Shown here: positions 16,672-26,058 of the stretch, in pieces
How the letters are laid out: the number at the start of each line of letters is the position of its first letter
Position numbering within the stretch: position 1 is the stretch's first letter
Assembly (NCBI GenBank): GCA_013348845.1
Contig: CP054675.1
Location: 558,001-622,000 of the forward strand
Length of the DNA: 64,000 bases
Reading direction: 5' to 3'
From: Candidatus Tepidiaquacella proteinivora
GTDB lineage: Bacteria; Bacteroidota; Ignavibacteria; Tepidaquicellales; Tepidaquicellaceae
The notes under the pieces: generated by a model
The model's input: the letters and a program-made list of their open reading frames with translations, nothing else
Database searches by the model: none
Told to the model about the DNA's origin: nothing
Translations under genes and position numbers: made by a program

Positions 16672-16914
16672 TACACGACCCCAAAAACAGAATTATGGAT
16701 ATTAGGTAGGATTAATAACGAAAATAACCTTGCCCTATTGATTTCAAATCCAACAAATAAAAATATACAATACACTACAAAAGATATATAAGAACAAAAT
16801 ATTCAACTGTATCAAGTAAATGATAATTCACAAGAGATTCAAAATATAATATTAGATGAACCGACGACAATAATTAAAAGTTATTCTATTCAGTTTTTAA
16901 TTTTCCAAAAATAA
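16672..16914 (+). pseudogene. Interrupted fragment of an unidentified protein
   Basis: One frame reads TELWILGRINNENNLALLI, then SNPTNKNIQYTTKDI, an in-frame TAA, then EQNIQLYQVNDNSQEIQNII and KSYSIQFLIFQK before a final TAA at 16912-16914. The beta-strand-like pattern continues smoothly across the internal stop, as expected for the C-terminus of a once larger protein. No start or N-terminal part is seen; it may have been lost when the island formed. The family was not recognised. Host-like AT-rich base use suggests it was host sequence. Confidence 0.45.
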
Positions 16915-16962
16915 AATAGAAAAAAATTTTTATAGAATATTATTAATATTTCAGAAAAATTT

Positions 16963-18996
16963 TTATTTAATTTTTTGTAGCGCAATATTAACCGCATCAA
17001 GCATTGGTTTTACTGAAATGTCAGAACCAACGGCGTTTTTCATCCATTCCTGAGGAATAATATTCCCTGCTGCACACATACGTTCCATTTCCGCACCAAG
17101 TTTTTTCCCTTCCAAATAGTTTTCAATTTGGAATTCTATAATATGACCAATTGCATAATTCGGGAGATATAAAGGATTATCAATCATATGGGAATATATT
17201 GCAAGTATTATCTGGTCTCTTAAACCAAATGCATCAGCGAAATATTTATTCCATACTTCTTTAGCAATTGAAATTACAGCTTGTTTGAGTTCTGCAGGCG
17301 TAGCATCAGGATGCTCATATAACCATTTCCAGACTTTTATATCAACAAGGGAAACGCCCATAATTTCATAGGTTTTCCAAAAATTATCAAGAATATCATA
17401 ATACTTTTTATCAGGGTCAGTATCTTTTATACCCAGGACTTCAAGGTCTCTTGACTGAAAAACGAAAGCAAATGCTTCAGTAAAACTTATATTAGGAACA
17501 CCAATAAGAGTATAGTAATCCATTTTATATAAAGTAAGTGTCTGTTCAACACAGTGCCCAAATTCGTGCATTGCAATATTATATCCTTTATAATTCATAC
17601 CATCTTTACCTACTCTGGTTCTTAATCTGGCTTTAAATTTTTTAATTAAAGAACCTGTAGCATGTCCCGGGCCACGAGAAGGGTCAACCTGAATTTTATC
17701 TGCGATATATTTTGCGCTTTCTTCTGAAAAATCAAGTTTCAATAATATATTATATAAATCCGCTTCAAAAGCTTCCGGGGTTGGATATTTTGCTTTAGTA
17801 ATTTTATCAAGTTCTGCTTCATCAATTGTGGATTTTTTTCTAAAACCAGTGTACCAGATATCAAAAGGTAATAAATCTCTATTAAGTCTCTTTTTTATAA
17901 TATTAGCAACTTGTTTAACCTGTTCAGAACTCATCAACTCTTCATACATCTCCTCCACTTTTTTAAGAGATATTTCCCTGCCGCCTTCAAAGCTTCTTAG
18001 AATATGAGTTTTATAATCAGGATAATATTCATCATACATTCTCATTGCGTTGAATGCATTAAGAAACTTCTGATATCTCATATCATTTTCTCTTTGCAAT
18101 TCGACTTTTTTATCATCTTTATAAGTTTCATTTGTATATGGATTCCATTTATATTGGGGAGAATTCACGATATCAGCAGGAATTTCCTGTAATATAATTC
18201 TTTCCATAACTTTATAAATCATTTTCTGTTTATCAAGGTCCTGCGGGTTTGTATATCGCGCTTTAATTTCATCTCTCAAACCCCAGTGACTTACAAGTTT
18301 CATATCATCAGGAAATAATTTTTGCATTTTATCATCAAGAAGATTTCCCATATAGATATTATATTCTGAGATATACTGGTCGGCATCAGTAAGAATATCA
18401 CTTACTTTTTGATTTACATCAGCGGGGATTCTTGCAGTATAATTTCCAGCAAGTCTTGCATAGGCCCATTGTAATCTATTCCAATCTGCACCAAGAGTTT
18501 CTCTTTCTTGAAGTGAATATTTAGGGAAATTTAATAACACCAGAAAGATATATTTATTTGCAAATAAATCATCATATAAATGCGCAAAAGGATTATAGCT
18601 ACCCATAATTAAATCAATTGGTTCGGTTTTCCCCCAGTCTAAATCTATAGGTAATCTTAATTCAATCATCATTTCATTTAAATAACCATTAAGGATTTCA
18701 TTATAATATTCAAATTTATCAAATAAATATTTCTGTTTATTCTCATCTCCGGCAAAATTTTCTATACAAAATTTTTTAAACTCTTCAACATTACCATCAG
18801 ATTCCTGCCAGAATTCTGCTACCTGATTAACACCTTTTTGAATTCTAAACTTTTGAGTATCACCATATTGAGATAATAAAATATTTATTACTTCTTTTAT
18901 GGTCTTTTCATCAATTACACCTTTTTTGACCTGTGAAAAGCCAGAAATGGTTAATACTAACAGAAATAATAAAACGGTTTTAAATAATGTTTTCAT
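16963..18996 (-). CDS. Secreted zinc metallopeptidase (gluzincin, M3-like)
   Basis: This 677-residue protein has a signal peptide (MKTLFKTVLLFLLVLTISGFSQ) and a mostly helical body. A zinc site lies near residue 474: AMHEFGHCVEQTL (HExxH), with the likely third ligand glutamate about 30 residues later in SFTEAFAFVFQSRD. This order matches helical gluzincins such as M3/M32-type peptidases. The specific family is not certain. The signal peptide suggests periplasmic peptide breakdown. Its start overlaps the end of the aminotransferase gene by 17 bases, so MarR regulator, aminotransferase and peptidase probably form one unit. Confidence 0.78.
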   Translation of the reverse strand: MKTLFKTVLLFLLVLTISGFSQVKKGVIDEKTIKEVINILLSQYGDTQKFRIQKGVNQVAEFWQESDGNVEEFKKFCIENFAGDENKQKYLFDKFEYYNEILNGYLNEMMIELRLPIDLDWGKTEPIDLIMGSYNPFAHLYDDLFANKYIFLVLLNFPKYSLQERETLGADWNRLQWAYARLAGNYTARIPADVNQKVSDILTDADQYISEYNIYMGNLLDDKMQKLFPDDMKLVSHWGLRDEIKARYTNPQDLDKQKMIYKVMERIILQEIPADIVNSPQYKWNPYTNETYKDDKKVELQRENDMRYQKFLNAFNAMRMYDEYYPDYKTHILRSFEGGREISLKKVEEMYEELMSSEQVKQVANIIKKRLNRDLLPFDIWYTGFRKKSTIDEAELDKITKAKYPTPEAFEADLYNILLKLDFSEESAKYIADKIQVDPSRGPGHATGSLIKKFKARLRTRVGKDGMNYKGYNIAMHEFGHCVEQTLTLYKMDYYTLIGVPNISFTEAFAFVFQSRDLEVLGIKDTDPDKKYYDILDNFWKTYEIMGVSLVDIKVWKWLYEHPDATPAELKQAVISIAKEVWNKYFADAFGLRDQIILAIYSHMIDNPLYLPNYAIGHIIEFQIENYLEGKKLGAEMERMCAAGNIIPQEWMKNAVGSDISVKPMLDAVNIALQKIK

Positions 18997-20194
18997 ATTT
19001 TTTATCCTTTAGAATTTTTTTTAAAGAGTTAATTAAATATTTATATTGTTCAATTGTATTATATGCCTGAGACGCTATTCTTAAAATTCTGTTTGGAGGC
19101 TTTTCCCAATATGTTACGATTACTTCAATATTAAAATCGTAGTATAAAATATCCTGCAGTTTACTTCTATTATTTGTAATATAATAATTGATTTGTTTGT
19201 CTTCAAAAAAAGGAATCCCATACATTGTACCTGTCATATCTTCAGGATAAGGCAATTCGATATTAAATTCATCACAAATCATTTTACCTGCTGTATAAGC
19301 TAATTTATGGTTCCTTCCCAATAAACCTTTTAACCCATCCTTATGGAGAGAGCTAAGAAATTTAATTGCTTTTGGAATGCAAAGGAATGATGTAATATCC
19401 AAAGTCCCCTGCCATGAGAATTCCAGCTGAAATTTATTTACAGTATCATTGTTAGTATACCTACTTGTAACTAATGGATGAATAGAATCCTGATATTCTT
19501 TTTTAACATATAAAAAAGCAGAACCTTTAGGTGTGCATAGCCATTTATGACAATTTCCTGTATAAAATTCCGGATTAATGCTTTTTATATCTAAATCTAC
19601 CATCCCAACAGTATGAGCGCCATCGATAAGAACATCAATATTATACGAATGCAAAATATCAGTAATTTCTTTAACAGGGAAAACAATCCCTGGTATGGAA
19701 GATATGTGATCTATAAGAGCAAGTTTTGTTCGCGGAGTAATAGCAGATGAAATCAAGGAAATAACCTGTGATTTATCATTTATAGGTAAATTTATTTTTA
19801 CCTCATTAACAAACAGAGAATTTTTCTTCGCGACAAAATTAACAGCGTTCCTGCAAGAAGGATAAATTTGATTAGTAATAAGAATCTCGTCACCTTCTTT
19901 AAAATTATAAGATTTTAAAATTGTATTGACCCCGGTAGTTGCATTATTTACGAATACTAAATCATCATAATCGCAATTTATTAAATCGGCTAATGCCTTT
20001 TTAGATTGATAATATAACTCTTCATATTCTCTTAAAAAAAATCTAACTGGTTCACTTTCAAGTTTTCTTCTTAAAGAAAACTGTTTTTTTAGAACTGGTT
20101 TAGGACAAGCGCCAAATGAACCATGATTAAGAAATACTATATCCTTATCCAAACCCCAGTACTTTATATACTTCGAATAACCATTTCTTTTCAT
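18980..20194 (-). CDS. PLP-dependent class V aminotransferase (isopenicillin-N-epimerase-like)
   Basis: This 404-residue protein starts with the family hallmark FLNHGSFGACPKPVL. It continues with FVNNATTGVNTILKSY, the PLP-binding aspartate in VLIDGAHTVGMVDLDI and the Schiff-base lysine in GNCHKWLCTPKGSAFLY. These features place it among isopenicillin-N-epimerase or cysteine-desulfurase-like class V enzymes. Substrate is unknown; most such bacterial genes have nothing to do with penicillin. It follows the MarR regulator by 16 bases and overlaps the metallopeptidase, hinting at amino-acid or peptide catabolism under MarR control. Confidence 0.87.
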   Translation of the reverse strand: MKRNGYSKYIKYWGLDKDIVFLNHGSFGACPKPVLKKQFSLRRKLESEPVRFFLREYEELYYQSKKALADLINCDYDDLVFVNNATTGVNTILKSYNFKEGDEILITNQIYPSCRNAVNFVAKKNSLFVNEVKINLPINDKSQVISLISSAITPRTKLALIDHISSIPGIVFPVKEITDILHSYNIDVLIDGAHTVGMVDLDIKSINPEFYTGNCHKWLCTPKGSAFLYVKKEYQDSIHPLVTSRYTNNDTVNKFQLEFSWQGTLDITSFLCIPKAIKFLSSLHKDGLKGLLGRNHKLAYTAGKMICDEFNIELPYPEDMTGTMYGIPFFEDKQINYYITNNRSKLQDILYYDFNIEVIVTYWEKPPNRILRIASQAYNTIEQYKYLINSLKKILKDKKYENII

Positions 20195-20210
20195 CCGGAA
20201 GAAATTTTAT

Positions 20211-20615
20211 TTATAAAATTTTTATTAACTTTTCTAAATTTCCTTTTATAGATTGTAATTCCTGATTAGTTAATTTTGTTCTGATTTTCTTTTCACATTC
20301 ACTTAATAATTCTTCAATTTCATCTTTAACTTTCAGACCTTTTGATGATAAGGAAATAATATTACATCTTTTATCTTTTTTATGTTTTTCTTCTTTCAAA
20401 TAACCCCGGTGGATCAGTTTGCTTATCACTCTACTACCACGGGAAGAAGATAACCCCATTTTAGCAGAAAGATTCTGGCATGTTAATTTTTCATTTTTAT
20501 CTATTGAAAGTAAGGCATTAAATTCCGATGGTGATAATTTTATTTTTAATCTAATGTTATCTAATTGAGTTGAACAATTATTCTTAAGTATTGATAATGC
20601 TTCAATTATTTTCAT
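20211..20615 (-). CDS. MarR-family transcriptional regulator
   Basis: This 134-residue protein has a winged-helix core: LSPSEFNALLSIDKNEKLTC, QNLSAKMGLSSSRGSRVISK for the recognition helix, then LIHRGYLKEEKHKKDKRCNI with SLSSKGLKVKDEIEELL for the wing and dimer helix. That is the standard MarR layout and size. It is the first gene of a minus-strand unit with the aminotransferase and metallopeptidase, so it may regulate them and itself. The ligand is unknown. No clear palindromic operator was identified in the AT-rich region upstream. Confidence 0.88.
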   Translation of the reverse strand: MKIIEALSILKNNCSTQLDNIRLKIKLSPSEFNALLSIDKNEKLTCQNLSAKMGLSSSRGSRVISKLIHRGYLKEEKHKKDKRCNIISLSSKGLKVKDEIEELLSECEKKIRTKLTNQELQSIKGNLEKLIKIL

Positions 20616-20775
20616 ATTTTTTTATTGCTACTAACAAATATATTAATGCTTATTTTTTCAAACAATACATTAATGATTGCGTATAACTTTAAATAAAATT
20701 ATTATAAGTTTTACTTAATTGATTGCAGATTCGCAATAATAAAGGAGTTTGTAATCTGTTATATAATTCTTAATA

Positions 20776-20808
20776 AAAAACCCTTTGATTATTTAGCCAA
20801 AGGGTTTT
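20776..20808 (-). terminator. Rho-independent terminator (likely bidirectional)
   Basis: AAAACCCTTTG and CAAAGGGTTTT arms form a stem with a T run on either strand. It lies about 35 bases past the stop of the decayed sorting-domain fragment, consistent with being that gene's original terminator. Confidence 0.75.
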
Positions 20809-20843
20809 ATTCTTTAAATAACTTATTTTAGCAATTCGATTGA

Positions 20844-21115
20844 TTACTTTATCAGCATCATTATCTCTATATCAGTAAATCCGTATGTTTCAAGTCTGTA
20901 GAAATAAACACCACTCGCTAATTCAGAACCATTAAACTGAACTGTATAGATACCCGACGCTTTTACCATATTTAGTAATGATTTTATTTCCTTACCAAAA
21001 AGGTCAAAAATTTTTAATCTAATAAATCCCTGTTTCGGTATTTCAAATCAATTTTTGTTGTAGTATTAAATGGGTTTGGATAATTATCACTCAAACAATA
21101 TTACAATATGCTTTA
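20844..21115 (-). pseudogene. Remnant of a T9SS cargo protein (C-terminal sorting domain)
   Basis: The minus strand encodes YCLSDNYPNPFNTTTKID, then a one-base deletion shifts the frame into EIPKQGFIRLKIFDLFGKE, SGIYTVQFNGSELASGVYF and TDIEIMMLIK ending at TAA 20846-20844. This is a complete type A sorting domain of type IX secretion broken by a frameshift. No matching passenger domain exists upstream, where a stop lies directly before the fragment. The gene was evidently deleted except for its tail. Confidence 0.82.
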
Positions 21116-21245
21116 AACTAAAAAAAATAAAACTATGAAAAATTTTGTTATTTATATAAAGGAAATTAATCATTAAATTAACTAAAGATTGAACTTTATA
21201 CTTAATAATTTGTTAAGAATAATAAATTCATATTATTGAAATATT

Positions 21246-21521
21246 ATGAAGAAAAAATCAAAGATTTCTAAAAAGCGTAAAAGTTCAAAAACTGAATATA
21301 TACAACAACCTGAAGTATATACTTCTGACAATCCATTGTTCTGCACGGAATGTGACCATGATTTAGATATCTTTTGGTTATCAGAAAGAGCCAAAAATAC
21401 CGAAGCAGTAAAGAAGAACCATGAAAGATGTGTACAAACAGGAAAATTCAAAGGGGAACTTTGTGCCAAAATGTTTATTATAAATGATGAAGACATAGAT
21501 TTGTGGCTAAAAGAAGATTAA
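21246..21521 (+). CDS. Small Cys/His-containing hypothetical protein
   Basis: This 91-residue protein has a Lys/Ser-rich N-terminus (MKKKSKISKKRKSSKTEY) and a compact acidic C-terminal part. It contains CTECDHDLD, then NHERCVQ and GELCAKMF, so five cysteines or histidines could bind a metal. No family was recognised. The opposite strand also has an open frame of similar length here, so the coding strand is not beyond doubt. The acidic DEDIDLWLKED ending and host-like codon use favour the plus strand. It stands alone before tRNA-Leu. Confidence 0.6.
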   Translation: MKKKSKISKKRKSSKTEYIQQPEVYTSDNPLFCTECDHDLDIFWLSERAKNTEAVKKNHERCVQTGKFKGELCAKMFIINDEDIDLWLKED

Positions 21522-21636
21522 AAATATAAAGAGATATTTATATATCCATTCAAAAATTCAACAATTAAGGTAATCGTTTAAGTAATTTAATTATTCATTT
21601 TATTTTTATATAAATTAAATTATTTTGGATATTTAA

Positions 21637-21718
21637 GCGCGGTTGGCGGAACTGGCAGACGCGCTAGACTTAGGATCTAGTGGGGCAACCCGTGGGGGTT
21701 CGACTCCCCCATCGCGCA
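21637..21718 (+). tRNA. tRNA-Leu(TAG)
   Basis: The acceptor stem GCGCGGT pairs with ATCGCGC, with discriminator A at 21718 and no encoded CCA. The anticodon arm CTAGA-CTTAGGA-TCTAG gives TAG. A long variable arm (TGGGGCAACCCG) and a GGGGG-TTCGACT-CCCCC T-arm fit a class II leucine tRNA. A TATTTTG at 21621-21627 is a possible -7 promoter element. clpX begins 22 bases after the tRNA, so the two may be co-transcribed. Confidence 0.96.
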
Positions 21719-21739
21719 CAAGATAAGTAATATTTAAAA

Positions 21740-23023
21740 ATGAATAATAAAACACAAACAAAAACATCTCAACCAAGATGTTCTTTCTGTGGAAGGACAG
21801 CTGATAAGGTTACCAGTATGATAAAGGGACCTGCTAATGAAGGCGGAAAATCTGCTTATATTTGTGAAATCTGTGTAGGTACTGCAATGCAGATTATTAA
21901 GATGAGTTTAACAAATAATACCGATAAATCAGTCGCAAAACTTAAGTCTAATTTTACTCCAGCCGGAATTAAAGCATTTTTAGATGAATATGTTATAGGA
22001 CAGGATAGAGCAAAGAAGTCCCTTGCTGTTGCTGTTTATAATCACTACAAACGAATAGATACAAATAATTTTATCACATTAGATGAAGTTGAGATAGAAA
22101 AGAGTAATATTCTTTTAATAGGTTCAACCGGAACGGGAAAAACATATTTAGCTCAGACACTGGCAAAATTTTTAAATGTACCTTTTGCAATTGCTGATGC
22201 AACAACATTAACAGAAGCAGGATATGTAGGAGATGATGTAGAATCTATACTAGTAAGATTATTACAAAATTGTAATTACGATTTAGCAAAAGCAGAAAGA
22301 GGGATTATATATTTAGACGAAATAGATAAAATATCGAGAAAGAGTGAGAATGTATCAATTACCCGGGACGTTTCCGGAGAAGGTGTACAGCAAGCATTAC
22401 TAAAAATAATAGAAGGAACTGTAGCGGGCGTTCCACCTAAAGGTGGGAGAAAACATCCGGAACAACCCCTAATTTATGTTAATACAAAAAATATATTATT
22501 TATTTGTGGCGGTGCATTTGATGGGCTTGAAAAAATAATTGAAAAAAGAATAGCTACAAGTTCAATTGGATTCGGTGCTCAGATACATGGTAAAAAAGAT
22601 ATAACAAAAGATGAAATTCTTGCAAAAGTAGAACCCGAGGATTTAATAAAATATGGATTAATCCCAGAACTTGTAGGAAGACTACCCGTTATCAGTACAC
22701 TGGATACATTAAATAAAGAAGCGTTATTAAATATACTAACGGTTCCCAAAAACGCAATAATTAAACAATTTAAAAAATTATTCCGTATGGAAGGTGTAGA
22801 ACTGGAATTTAAAGAAGATGCATTAGAAGCAATTGCCGATATAGCAATTAAAAGAGGCACAGGAGCAAGAGCGCTAAGATCAATTCTTGAAAATGTAATG
22901 CTTGACATCATGTATAAAGTACCTTCCAAACAAAATATAACTCATTGTATAATTACAAAGGAAGTTGTTGTAGATAAAAAAGAGCCGGTATTTCTTAATA
23001 CAAACAAAAAGGCGATGGCATAA
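21740..23023 (+). CDS. clpX: ATP-dependent Clp protease ATP-binding subunit ClpX
   Basis: This 427-residue protein has the N-terminal zinc-binding domain with C14-x2-C17 and C42-x2-C45. The AAA+ module follows, with Walker [16 protein letters not shown] near residue 128, Walker [12 protein letters not shown], sensor and arginine-finger regions ([14 protein letters not shown]) and [17 protein letters not shown] in the small domain. Size and order are those of full-length ClpX, the hexameric unfoldase that feeds ClpP. clpP and tig, its common neighbours, are not in this window; here clpX follows tRNA-Leu directly. Confidence 0.97.
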   Translation: MNNKTQTKTSQPRCSFCGRTADKVTSMIKGPANEGGKSAYICEICVGTAMQIIKMSLTNNTDKSVAKLKSNFTPAGIKAFLDEYVIGQDRAKKSLAVAVYNHYKRIDTNNFITLDEVEIEKSNILLIGSTGTGKTYLAQTLAKFLNVPFAIADATTLTEAGYVGDDVESILVRLLQNCNYDLAKAERGIIYLDEIDKISRKSENVSITRDVSGEGVQQALLKIIEGTVAGVPPKGGRKHPEQPLIYVNTKNILFICGGAFDGLEKIIEKRIATSSIGFGAQIHGKKDITKDEILAKVEPEDLIKYGLIPELVGRLPVISTLDTLNKEALLNILTVPKNAIIKQFKKLFRMEGVELEFKEDALEAIADIAIKRGTGARALRSILENVMLDIMYKVPSKQNITHCIITKEVVVDKKEPVFLNTNKKAMA

Positions 23024-23304
23024 TAAATTTATCTGAATTGTTGGAATTATTTGCATCTGAAGAAATAAATTTACGGGGATATTTAGAATAAATTTTTTTA
23101 AAAATACAATCTTCTTGTATATAATTTAAATCTTTTTATTATTGTACTTTATTACATTTTAAAAGGATTAAAAATAGTTTTATCTTATTTTCATAAATAT
23201 AATATTTCAAACTATTTATTACTGATTAATATGGTACTTTAAAATATAATTAATTAAATGTTTAATTACATTTATATTAACGATAATTAATTTTATTTTT
23301 TGCA
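23024..23304. other. AT-rich intergenic region before alaS
   Basis: No gene is supported. A 20-codon frame without a start codon (LSELLELFASEEINLRGYLE) follows clpX but has no context. The rest is extremely AT-rich and presumably contains the alaS promoter; no confident element can be pointed out. Confidence 0.5.
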
Positions 23305-26055
23305 ATGGAAAGTAAAATGAGCGAAAATTATAAAAGTTCAGAAGAAATAAGAAATAGTTTTTTAGAATTTTTTAAGAAAAAAGGACACAAAATAATACCA
23401 TCCTCATCACTAATTCCATACGAAGACCCGACTTTACTTTTTACTAATGCAGGTATGAATCAGTTTAAAGATGTTTTTCTTGGAATAGGAACCCGTGAAT
23501 ATACCCGATGCGCTAATACGCAAAAATGTATAAGGGCAGGTGGTAAACATAATGACCTTGAAGAAGTTGGACTTGATGGATATCATCATACTTTTTTTGA
23601 AATGCTTGGTAACTGGTCATTTGGAGACTACTATAAATCAGAAGCAATAAGATGGGCATGGGAACTTCTCACAGATGTATGGAAATTGCCTAAAAACAGA
23701 CTATGGGCAACAGTTCATTTTACAGATGATGAAGCTTATGAAATATGGCTGAATGAAACAGATATAGATAAAGCACATATATTAAGATTTGGTGATAAAG
23801 ATAATTTCTGGGAAATGGGAGAAACCGGACCATGTGGACCGTGTTCTGAAATACATTATGATTTAACTGAAAACCTATGTAAAGCGGAAGACATAAATGC
23901 AAATTTGGAAGATGTAATAGAAATATGGAATCTGGTTTTTATTCAATATAACAGAAACGAGAATGGTGAGCTTACTCCCCTACCTAAAAAGCACATAGAT
24001 ACCGGTATGGGATTTGAGAGAATTGTAAGGGTGTTACAAAATAAAAAATCCAACTACGAAATTGATATATTTGAAAAAATAATCAGTAAGATTACTGATT
24101 TAATAAAAATAGAATATGCTGGTGAAAATATTTCTCCAATTAATGCAATAGCTGATCATTCAAGATGCCTGATTTTTGCAATTGCTGATGGAGCAATTCC
24201 ATCAAATGAAGGTCGTGGCTATGTATTGAGAAGAATACTAAGAAGGGCATCCAGATTATCACGAAAAATAGGATTTAATGATTCATTCATATACAAACTT
24301 GTACCGATAATTGCAGAAATATACAAGCATATATTTCCTGAATTAAAAGAAAAACAGGAATTCATTGAAAATATTATAAAGTCAGAGGAAGAAAACTTTA
24401 ATTTAACTTTAGGAAGAGGTATAGAATTATTTAACGAAGTATATGAAAAAATAAAAAGAGAAAGAAAGAAAATCTTTCCCGGAGAAGAAGCTTTTAAACT
24501 TTATGATACTTATGGTTTTCCACTTGACCTTACTCAAGTTATGTCGAAAGAGAAAGGTTTAGAGGTAGATTTGGAAGGATTTGAAAAAGAAATGGAAATG
24601 CAAAAAGAAAGAGCAAGAAATGCAAGAAAGTTAAAGGATGAAGATATAAATACTGAAATTGCAGAAATCAATGCAAAAATTAAAAATTATGAACTTAACT
24701 ATAATCCTTATGATATTAATCCCGATGGAATAAAAACAAAAATAATAGATACATATAAAATTGGAGATAAAACAATAGTTATACTCGAAACGAATCCTTT
24801 CTATGCTGAATCCGGAGGGCAAATAAGTGACACAGGAAAAATCATTCTACCTGACGGAAAAGAATTAAAAGTAATTGATGTAAAAGCGAAAAATATTTTG
24901 ATTCTGGAAACAGATAATAATATTGAAATACCGAAAACAGAAGTAATAGCATTAATTGATTATGAAAGAAGAAAAGATATACAACGCAATCATACAGCAA
25001 CACATCTTTTGCATGAATCTCTAAGGAGAGTACTTGGAGAGCATATAAAACAAATGGGTTCTCTTGTTTCGGATGAATACTTAAGATTTGATTTTCCACA
25101 TTTTAAGAAATTAACCCACAAAGAAATTGAATTAATAGAAAATTATGTAAATGAAAAAATAATTGAGAAAATTGATGTAAATGTGATTAATGAGTTAGAT
25201 ATAAAAAAAGCAGATGAAATCCCTAATATCAGAAAATTTTTCGGAGATAAATACGAAGATAAGGTACGGGTAGTAATAGCAGGTGAAGATTTTAGCGCTG
25301 AATTGTGCGGAGGTACACATGTAAGGAATACATCTGAAATAGGATACTTTAAGATAATAAAAGAAGAAAGCGTTGCCGCAGGTGTAAGAAGAATATTTGC
25401 AGTTACCGGAAGAGGAAATATTAAATATTTAAAGGAAAAATTACTTTTAAATATTAATTATTTAAATGATATAAGGAAAGAGACTTCCTCTGATTTAAGG
25501 AATAAATTTCTTAACTTAGAGAATCAAATTAATACTGCTGATTATGAAAATACCGAATTAATAAAATTTTTATATAAAGAATTTGACAATTTATCAAATG
25601 AACTGAAACAATTTCAAAAGAAATTAGAAGAAGAAAAGAAAAAATCTGATAAAGAATTAAAGCGTAAAAATATTGAACGCGTTAATGAAGAAATTGATGC
25701 TGCTATATCAAATCCTGAATCTATTGATGATGTAAAATACATAGCAAAACAGGTAACATTAAATAATATGGATGAGTTAAGGGAAGTTGGAGATAGATTA
25801 AGAAAAAAATTTAAAGATGGTGTAGGATTATTGGCACTGGTCGCAGAAGGCAAAATAAACCTGCTTTGTACAATCGGAGACGATATACTCAGTAAAAAAA
25901 ACTTAAATGCAGGAAAAATAATCAATGATGTTGCAATTCAACTTGATGGAAAAGGCGGCGGAAGACCACAAATGGCAACAGCAGGAGCAACAGATTTAGA
26001 AAAATTAGAAAATACATTAATAAATTTTAGTAATATTTTAAAAAAATATTTATAA
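23305..26055 (+). CDS. alaS: Alanine--tRNA ligase
   Basis: This 916-residue protein has the class II aminoacylation core (SSEEIRNSFLEFFKKKGHKI, TNAGMNQFKDVFLG, GGKHNDLEEVGLDGYHHTFF and GRGYVLRRILRRASRL). The editing domain shows its zinc-type motifs HTATHLLHESL near residue 563 and CGGTHV near residue 668. A coiled linker and a C-Ala domain with GGGRPQMATAG finish the protein. It charges tRNA-Ala and clears mischarged Ser or Gly. It may start at 23305 or at the second Met 12 bases on. The sugar-nucleotidyltransferase begins 3 bases after the stop. Confidence 0.97.
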   Translation: MESKMSENYKSSEEIRNSFLEFFKKKGHKIIPSSSLIPYEDPTLLFTNAGMNQFKDVFLGIGTREYTRCANTQKCIRAGGKHNDLEEVGLDGYHHTFFEMLGNWSFGDYYKSEAIRWAWELLTDVWKLPKNRLWATVHFTDDEAYEIWLNETDIDKAHILRFGDKDNFWEMGETGPCGPCSEIHYDLTENLCKAEDINANLEDVIEIWNLVFIQYNRNENGELTPLPKKHIDTGMGFERIVRVLQNKKSNYEIDIFEKIISKITDLIKIEYAGENISPINAIADHSRCLIFAIADGAIPSNEGRGYVLRRILRRASRLSRKIGFNDSFIYKLVPIIAEIYKHIFPELKEKQEFIENIIKSEEENFNLTLGRGIELFNEVYEKIKRERKKIFPGEEAFKLYDTYGFPLDLTQVMSKEKGLEVDLEGFEKEMEMQKERARNARKLKDEDINTEIAEINAKIKNYELNYNPYDINPDGIKTKIIDTYKIGDKTIVILETNPFYAESGGQISDTGKIILPDGKELKVIDVKAKNILILETDNNIEIPKTEVIALIDYERRKDIQRNHTATHLLHESLRRVLGEHIKQMGSLVSDEYLRFDFPHFKKLTHKEIELIENYVNEKIIEKIDVNVINELDIKKADEIPNIRKFFGDKYEDKVRVVIAGEDFSAELCGGTHVRNTSEIGYFKIIKEESVAAGVRRIFAVTGRGNIKYLKEKLLLNINYLNDIRKETSSDLRNKFLNLENQINTADYENTELIKFLYKEFDNLSNELKQFQKKLEEEKKKSDKELKRKNIERVNEEIDAAISNPESIDDVKYIAKQVTLNNMDELREVGDRLRKKFKDGVGLLALVAEGKINLLCTIGDDILSKKNLNAGKIINDVAIQLDGKGGGRPQMATAGATDLEKLENTLINFSNILKKYL

Positions 26056-26058
26056 GTT

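Noticed and set aside
10955-16962. Direct repeat of the tRNA-Ser 3' end as a right attachment site
   Set aside because: No second copy of the tRNA 3' sequence was found up to 16962. Short TTCGAACC motifs near 11075 and 11170 are too short and lie in the recombinase remnant.
23030-23091. LSELLELFASEEINLRGYLE frame after clpX
   Set aside because: No start codon in frame and no supporting context.
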